DNA of 64,000 nt. Source: Globisporangium splendens. Its lineage: Eukaryota > Oomycota > Peronosporomycetes > Pythiales > Pythiaceae. The stretch spans positions 1 to 64,000 of the forward strand of contig VFIW01000164.1 in NCBI GenBank assembly GCA_006386115.1, given 5' to 3'. The notes beneath the pieces were generated by a model that made no database searches, was not told the origin of the DNA, and was given only the letters and a program-made list of their open reading frames with translations. Shown here in pieces: positions 58,277 through 64,000 of this stretch. A program made the position numbers and the translations under genes. The first letter of the stretch is position 1. Every line of letters begins with the position of its first letter.

Positions 58277-61173
58277 TTAATACTCCACTTCATCATCAAA
58301 GCTCGCACTTGAAAATGTCTGGATGATTTCTTGATCGACGCCACTATCCATATCGTCATCGATACCCACGAGAACGTGGGATGGAATATGAGCCGCAATC
58401 GTATCAACTGGGATCTTGTCACACTGAGAAAGCTGAATACAATCGCGGTTGCAGTTCAGAAAGGAGCTCATTTCGACGCTAGGATCTCCTAAACTGACTC
58501 GGTGGTTTGTTACCATCCTTCCACATCCACTAAAATCGCGCTCGATTTGAGCGGAATATGTTGGAAACCCAAACACGGTTTTCGCCACTTCAGGTAGGAA
58601 TTTGTAGTTACTTGAAGCTGCTTGCCGTTGTCAAAAGTCAAGAACAGACTCACATTGCGTTGTCGGCTCCGCCATCCATCGCTGGAGCTCCTCTTCAACA
58701 CGACTTTCACGAACGTCGGCAATGTTGACGCTGTCTTGCAGAGCACCAGCTCCAAACATGTCCAGCAGCTCATCGGAGAAAGCTGTTTGAGGCGAAGCCG
58801 CAGGAATGACGGTCTCCACGATTTCCTCAGCCATACTTACCACCACCGTTTTCCTCACGTTGTTTAGTATCGTCAGCTTTACTGAATCGACGACTCGATT
58901 GCTTGCTTCCGGCGCCACCCCACGCGCCACATTACAGAATCTCACTACTTTCGACAGATTTTTGTCGAGACCCTTGAACCGTGGTTCTAGAAAGAGCTGG
59001 GTCTCAAACACGAACGGCTGCTTTCTGCGGGCAGCAGGATCTGTGTATCGATTAAAAAAGCGATTGTCGAAGGCTTCAGCAAGTAATCGGCGAGTTTTTG
59101 CAACCAGCGGGGTGAGCTCATGTGGCGCTGGATGCTTCGGAGTCTGACCAGGAGATTGACAGTCTCTGAGAGATTGTGTGGCATCCAATGTTACTGTGCG
59201 CAGACGATACAGCACAAGAAGCGAGCCCACCTGATGCGCAGCTTCTGCTTGGCTCTTTCGGTTTAACGCGTGAATAGGGATGAGTAACGACAGGAGCTGG
59301 GAAAGATTCTGCTTGTCAGCAGCCAATAGAAATGGTGTAGGAGGAGAGGACTGGTCTCGCAGCAAAGCGTAGCGATCCGCGCGCGCTCGAAAAAACTCTT
59401 CCAGCGGACCCCAGAGCTGCCGAATGCGCTCTATCACGCGTGTCAAACCCAAGAAACGGTGCGAGCTGTAGTCGAGCAGACGCGTCTTTTTTCCACACCC
59501 TTGAAATTGGCAAAGAGCTTGAAAGAGGTCGCCCATCTTTTCCACGTCTCGTACAGTGCAAATAGTCTTCTTGATCCGCTCTACCAGTTCAGTCATCTCG
59601 ATGTTGTGTGAATCCGACTTATTGTCGACCAACCCACAAGCCCACTTTGTGGCCGCGTATGTCATGTGGGAATGAACCACTCCCATTACAAGCTGAGCCC
59701 TTCGTTCATCATCCACTTTACATCTGAGCCACCATCGCTCATTGCACCAAAGAAGTTGCCAGATGACTATCCAAAGTCGCTCAGCATATCCGCGATCCAC
59801 CTCTTAAACGGACGGCGAATCCCTGCTTCACGATCACCGTATGCAGGATTGAAGCGGCGCGTTCCGAGCACCACCGAGTTGAATTTCCATTTCTCATCCA
59901 CGAAATACACACGCACGCCGAGATACTTGGCATGCTGCGGCTTGCATGTCCAGAAATCTGCTACCATCGTCAACGATTTGGCACCATCTTGCACACTCTT
60001 TCGTAGACGCTGCTTGATCTCTCGCTTGACTGCAGCGTACATCTCGATAATCGAATGCATCACGGTTTTTGCATTGATAACAGTGCGAAACTGGTCTTTG
60101 ACGATGAGGTCGTTGGTCAGCATAGAGTCGCAGTACTCACCTGCTCGGAACGGTAAGCTGTTGAGCACGATCCGACGAGTTTCCAGCAGGAGTCTCAGGC
60201 GGGCAGGATCGTCACGAAACATGACACTACTTTTCAGGTCCTCCATCTCATCTTCACGTGTTCGCTTCTTAGCGGCCTCAGCTTGAGTCTTGTCTGACGT
60301 AATGTTGTGTGCGTCCTTAAGGTGTTTTGTCGCGTTGGTGTAATGGGCTAAGGCTGCCATTACATGCAAGGTGGCTCTTTGTGTGTGTCACACACCACCT
60401 TGTGGAAGTGCATTGTGGGTGCGAAGATATTGGGTGAAACACATAACAGTGATCCCCACATGCACAGGTGACGTCATCGTCTGACGTCAGAGCAATCCGT
60501 GTCTGAGTTGAGTGTTGGCCGCTCGCAATCATTGAGATTCGGCGTGATTACGCACAACAGTACTCTAGACACGTGAGTGATGGTTCCTACTTGGGAAACT
60601 GCACTGGTGATGAGACCAACGTGTCTCTGCCACCTAAAGTGTGGCGCGAGCCAATCACTTTGCAGGGAATTTTCCACGGGACTTCAAGTTCAAGTTTCTC
60701 GAAGATACCCTGGGTTCAACCTCAGTGTACCCAAGGTTTTATATATCAGGTTCATAGGTTTTATTGTGCATGTTTAGGTTTTAGTTATAAAACCTCTAGG
60801 AGCCCTAGTGGTGTTTTACATGTAGTGTCAGGAACCATAAGCTCATTTCAATTAAGTTGCATTTTTGCCAAGTTCCCCTCAAGTCTTCCTCTTCAAGCGC
60901 AAGCGTGCGTGCCGTGTTTGAGGCTGTCTCGGATAGCCTCTTACAGTTGGACGTTCTTCCACTATAGAGGGGGATAACAGCCCAGTTGTCATGGCAGTGT
61001 TGCGACGCCAAGCACACCCATCCGATCTCTTTTTGGTCACCACAGGTCACGCGAACGCCCCACACAAATATGATTGATCGCTCCCCAGGCTCCTTCGAAG
61101 CCAATGCAATATCGGTTCTTGCTCCAGGATTAAATCTCTGGATTGCGTCTTCGACGGCCGGTGGTGCCTCCAT
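58277..61173 (-). pseudogene. hAT transposase pseudogene, M4' copy, split by a solo LTR
   Basis: Read right to left from ATG 61173 (MEAPPAVEDA). The solo LTR 60339-60945 cuts it within the zinc-finger region. It shares TAG after MLSDFG with M1' and M3, and TGA (EPTTQCESVLDF, then stop) plus LDKNLSKVVRF with M2, so it is a mosaic. C-terminal hAT motif present. Confidence 0.87.
60339..60945 (+). mobile_element. Solo LTR related to GyA
   Basis: 607 bp from TGTAATGGG to CCTCTTACA, flanked by GTTGG at 60334-60338 and 60946-60950. It resembles the GyA LTR over much of its length (for example GGGAAACTGCACTGGTGATG) but has its own indels. No internal sequence, so it arose by recombination between two LTRs. 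Confidence 0.92.
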
Positions 61174-62302
61174 GGTCGCTGGCGCACGATCGTATGGCAA
61201 AAGGGCGAGCGGCTGAATTGCGGTTCTGGACGGCGACACTGCGACGCTCTTGGTGCAGGAGCAGAGCTCCTCTTGGGCAGCGTGCTCTGCGCTTACGCGG
61301 CGGGCGCGTTCGGCAGCGCGAACGTCTCTTTCGCCCAAGCGAAGATCTCGTGCAGCTCGAGCTCCGATCAAGAAATGTTGCGGCGGCCGAAGAGATTGGT
61401 GATGCTTTAAAATGCTACTGGGTTGTATTCGCTGTGTATTGCACGAATAGGATGGCGTTGCACCGCTGATGATGCAGCCAAATGTGAGCTCAACGCGTTG
61501 ACGTGCACAACAGCCTCGTGGCTGCCGCTGTTATTGCTGCCGATCTGTTGCTGCTGCAACTGCGATCCAAGCTTTCGTAATGCGCGCTCGCCTCAGCGGA
61601 TGATGTAGTGAATGGCAAGTGTTTAAAGTTGGCATGGCGACGTTTGATGTGGATCTTTTCAAATTTTTAGATTTGCTTTTTGTCGGATTATGACCAATCA
61701 GACCGCTGAAAAAGCGAAGTTTTATGTTGCACATGCGACAGATGAGAAGTTTGAGAGTGAAGAGCACCTTAAACTTCACGATATTGTGAATATTCTGATT
61801 CGAAGTCGGATTCTCAGAATACCGTAGTCAAGGCGGTACCCGTGAAGCACGAAACGCTCAGTTACTACTTTGGAACCGGTTTCTTCGTCTGATGCGTGCT
61901 TTGAACTGGACACATCCAAAATACCTCCAGGCTAATTCAATCGCAATGATTACCAAGTTGCGACTTGACGTGGCCATTGCGCATCTATTGGCTGAAAAGA
62001 CGTGTGTTGTATATTCAGCCAATTACAGAGTCCCATTCCTGTTCCAAGCTTGTCAGATCGACCTTCACTCTGTGGGATCTCGACCCATGTCGTACGGTGC
62101 ACTCCCACCCCCAAAAGCTGCTGACGACATTGAAGCTGCAGCACAAAAATTAAAGGCGGCTTCTTCCAATTGGTCTCCTCTTATGCGCGCCGTTTGCGAA
62201 TTGCTGCGACGGAGGACAGAAGCGTCACAGTCACTATTCAATTGGCATTGTCTCACAAAACGCATTCGCATCCACCGCCAGCACCAAGCAACGCTGTTGA
62301 GA
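61174..62302. other. hAT upstream region, array border and questin-oxidase upstream region
   Basis: Up to 61905 it is the M-block upstream region. From 61906 it is new sequence. A frame in line with the downstream gene is open from 61892, starting in the repeat, but does not look like protein-coding sequence of that family; I see no other gene. Confidence 0.55.
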
Positions 62303-63574
62303 ATGGGTTCTCACAGCACCACCACCATCCAGAAGCATCTCACTGCCCAAGACCTCCAACACGAATGGATCGACCGGTACTCGACCAAGAAGTTCCACAT
62401 GGAGTACTCGGGGTACCTTTCGAACCACTTGCTGCATGGCATTGTGGCGCTCCACGAACTCGGTGCGACGAAGGACCAGATCGATGATTTCGCCGAGCAT
62501 TATGCAAAGACGAAGCTCGAGCCGGTTGCACCGGAACATGAAGATCCGTACGAAGTCGCCACGGTGGACGAGATCAGTTTGAATCAAGATGCCGTGGTCC
62601 CCTCTGCGGAACGCGTGCAGAAGCTCCTTGGGAAGCGCGAGGATTTCGATGCGCTGCTGGCGTTCTATGCTCATGAAGTCAAGTTGCTCGGAACCGATGG
62701 CGCTGTGAAGAAGCATCTGCCAGCTCTTGTTGGAGGACTCTGTGGTGCGCTACTGCATGGACTCATTCAACTTGGTTACGCGTACCATATTGGTGGAGAC
62801 CGTTTGATTGCCGAAGGGCTGGCGTACTTCCATTTCTCGTACCTTTCGTTCGACCAACCAAAGAAGCAGGAAGAGACCCCCACGGGAAGCAAGAAAGCGT
62901 TCACTCGAGACGAAGCAGCCAAGCTTATGCATGCACTGAAGAACAACGAGTTCATTCTGCGCGAGATGCATGAGCATTTTCAAAGACAGGCGATTACCAA
63001 GCTCACGATTGGCACTTTCCCGAAGAAGCTCAGCGCACTCTCGGCGCACCCGGAGCGAGGCAGCAAGGCAGCCTTTGCGTTGATTTCCAGCACGTTGGAT
63101 GGGTACGATTTGTCGGAGGTCGATGGCAACTTTGCGATCGATTTCGCGTTGTGGCTGTACACGGTGATCGAGCACAACGACTTTGTGATCGCGCATGCAG
63201 TCACGTCGGCATGGTCGCTGAAGCAGCTGGAGCATTTACTTGACCATGGCGACCGTGTTCGTGCCTGGAAAGTGTGGTTCCAGGTGGCCACCTCCGGGTT
63301 TATTTTGAAAGAAGTATCCGACTTGAGTGCAAACGATATCTGCGACCAGTACGAAGCGAGACTTGCGTCACTGGGCTCATGGCAAGAGATCATTGACCGC
63401 ACGCTGGCATTGCAAGACTACCCAGACGAGCACGTCTACAAGGTCGTGCAGGTCGCGCACGAGCATGCCGCGTTTCGCGGTGCCAGCTTTCTCTCGAGCG
63501 ACGAGCGCGCGTTTGTCACTCGCCAAGCAGCCAGCAAAGTGATCGTGCATGAATTTGACCTTAGTAAGCTGTAA
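62303..63574 (+). CDS. Questin oxidase-like protein (DUF4243 family)
   Basis: 423 residues from ATG 62303, the usual length of the family. Family features: YLSNHLLHGIVALHELGA near residue 38-55 and HGLIQLGYAYHIGGDRLIAEG near residue 153, then HAAFRGASF near the C-terminus. Questin oxidases of fungi open an anthraquinone ring with NADPH and oxygen; members in other eukaryotes and bacteria have mostly unknown substrates. No signal peptide. The frame is intact and its base usage is unlike the retroelements. It lies 397 bp beyond the array border. The upstream in-frame extension to 61892 is not taken as coding because it begins in the repeat. Confidence 0.8.
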   Translation: MGSHSTTTIQKHLTAQDLQHEWIDRYSTKKFHMEYSGYLSNHLLHGIVALHELGATKDQIDDFAEHYAKTKLEPVAPEHEDPYEVATVDEISLNQDAVVPSAERVQKLLGKREDFDALLAFYAHEVKLLGTDGAVKKHLPALVGGLCGALLHGLIQLGYAYHIGGDRLIAEGLAYFHFSYLSFDQPKKQEETPTGSKKAFTRDEAAKLMHALKNNEFILREMHEHFQRQAITKLTIGTFPKKLSALSAHPERGSKAAFALISSTLDGYDLSEVDGNFAIDFALWLYTVIEHNDFVIAHAVTSAWSLKQLEHLLDHGDRVRAWKVWFQVATSGFILKEVSDLSANDICDQYEARLASLGSWQEIIDRTLALQDYPDEHVYKVVQVAHEHAAFRGASFLSSDERAFVTRQAASKVIVHEFDLSKL

Positions 63575-64000
63575 GGAGCGCACGAGAGGTTTTTCTTGAG
63601 ACTCGTGTCAATCAGTCCGTATGAGTCCGCCTTGGGTTTACCTTGCACATGCAATGCCGTGGATTGCTAGTATTTCAAGTAATTTGGAAATGAAACTCTC
63701 GATGTACTTGTTGCTCTTTTCATTGAAAGTCTGGAACCGTTTAGCTGCGTCTTCATAGAAACCTGAGGGAGATCCATAGGATTTTGGACGCGAGATTTGT
63801 CGCCCAGATTGTTCTGAAAAAAAGTCGCTCAGACTGTAGCAAACCTAGTCAAAATTGCAGATGCACGAAACTCACTCACCAAACCGATGCCAGAGCAGAA
63901 AGAGGGTAGCTAAAATGAGAAGTGATGATGGTTACTCGCGTTGGACGCCTTACTGTCTCCTCCTGTTGCCAGCACTGGCGCTTCAGTGTTTTCAATGGCC
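63575..64000. other. 3' flank of questin oxidase-like gene, nothing seen
   Basis: AT-richer sequence with no convincing frame, repeat or RNA gene. Confidence 0.6.

Larger units (their letters stand above)
42146..61905 (-). repeat. Block M4' (inverted, with LTR-element insertions)
   Basis: Coiled-coil gene first, then hAT remains on the minus strand, i.e. M in reverse. After removing GyB+GyC and the solo LTR it has the usual 5-kb length. It ends at GCGTGCTTTGAA (61894-61905), after which apparently single-copy DNA begins; no P block follows. Confidence 0.9.

Noticed and set aside
8180..61905. The whole palindromic array as a pure assembly or fold-back artefact
   Set aside because: Copies differ by consistent variants, separate insertions with duplications and a diverged half-arm. 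Not excluded completely, but a simple artefact would give identical copies.
61892..62302. Questin oxidase with a 137-residue N-terminal extension
   Set aside because: It begins inside the repeat block and does not resemble the family.

Overview
The window looks like repeat-rich nuclear DNA of an oomycete, possibly a saprolegnialean, though I cannot fix the genus. The reasons are a Crinkler-type effector N-terminus joined to an HNH-like domain, Ty3/Gypsy elements with chromodomains, hAT transposase remains, compact largely intronless genes and a questin-oxidase-family gene. No tRNA, rRNA or CRISPR array was seen.

The core, from about 8180 to 61905, is one large inverted-repeat array. Two blocks alternate. 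Block P (about 6.59 kb) is a near-perfect palindrome: Crinkler/HNH gene and oxidoreductase gene, hairpin centre, then the same two genes mirrored. Block M (about 5.06 kb) carries a decayed hAT transposase converging on a gene for a long coiled-coil protein. The order is M1' (8180-10530, truncated), P1 (10531-17121), M2 (17122-22179), P2 (22180-28768), M3 (28769-33825), P3 (33826-42145, split by a LINE) and M4' (42146-61905, split by LTR elements). M2 and M3 face one way, M1' and M4' the other. The three P centres lie about 11.65 kb apart. This gives six Crinkler/HNH genes, six oxidoreductases, four hAT copies and three coiled-coil genes. Single-base variants are shuffled among the copies in all four combinations, which points to exchange between arms.

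The array has been invaded and is bounded on the left by retroelements. GyA (535-8179), a Gypsy element with gag, pol and chromodomain, abuts the hAT gene of M1' without a target-site duplication; 1-534 is an inverted pol fragment of the same family. A 5'-truncated LINE (40291-42000, 11-bp duplication) sits in P3. In M4', a 14-kb LTR element GyB (44191-58269, duplication CTGCT) contains a second Gypsy element GyC (45244-53903, duplication TTGGT). A solo LTR (60339-60945, duplication GTTGG) lies in the same hAT copy. The inner GyC has more diverged LTRs than the outer GyB, the reverse of simple nesting. GyA and GyC both carry antisense coiled-coil reading frames over the pol tail and chromodomain.

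To the right of 61905 the sequence is apparently single copy, with an intact questin-oxidase-like gene (62303-63574).
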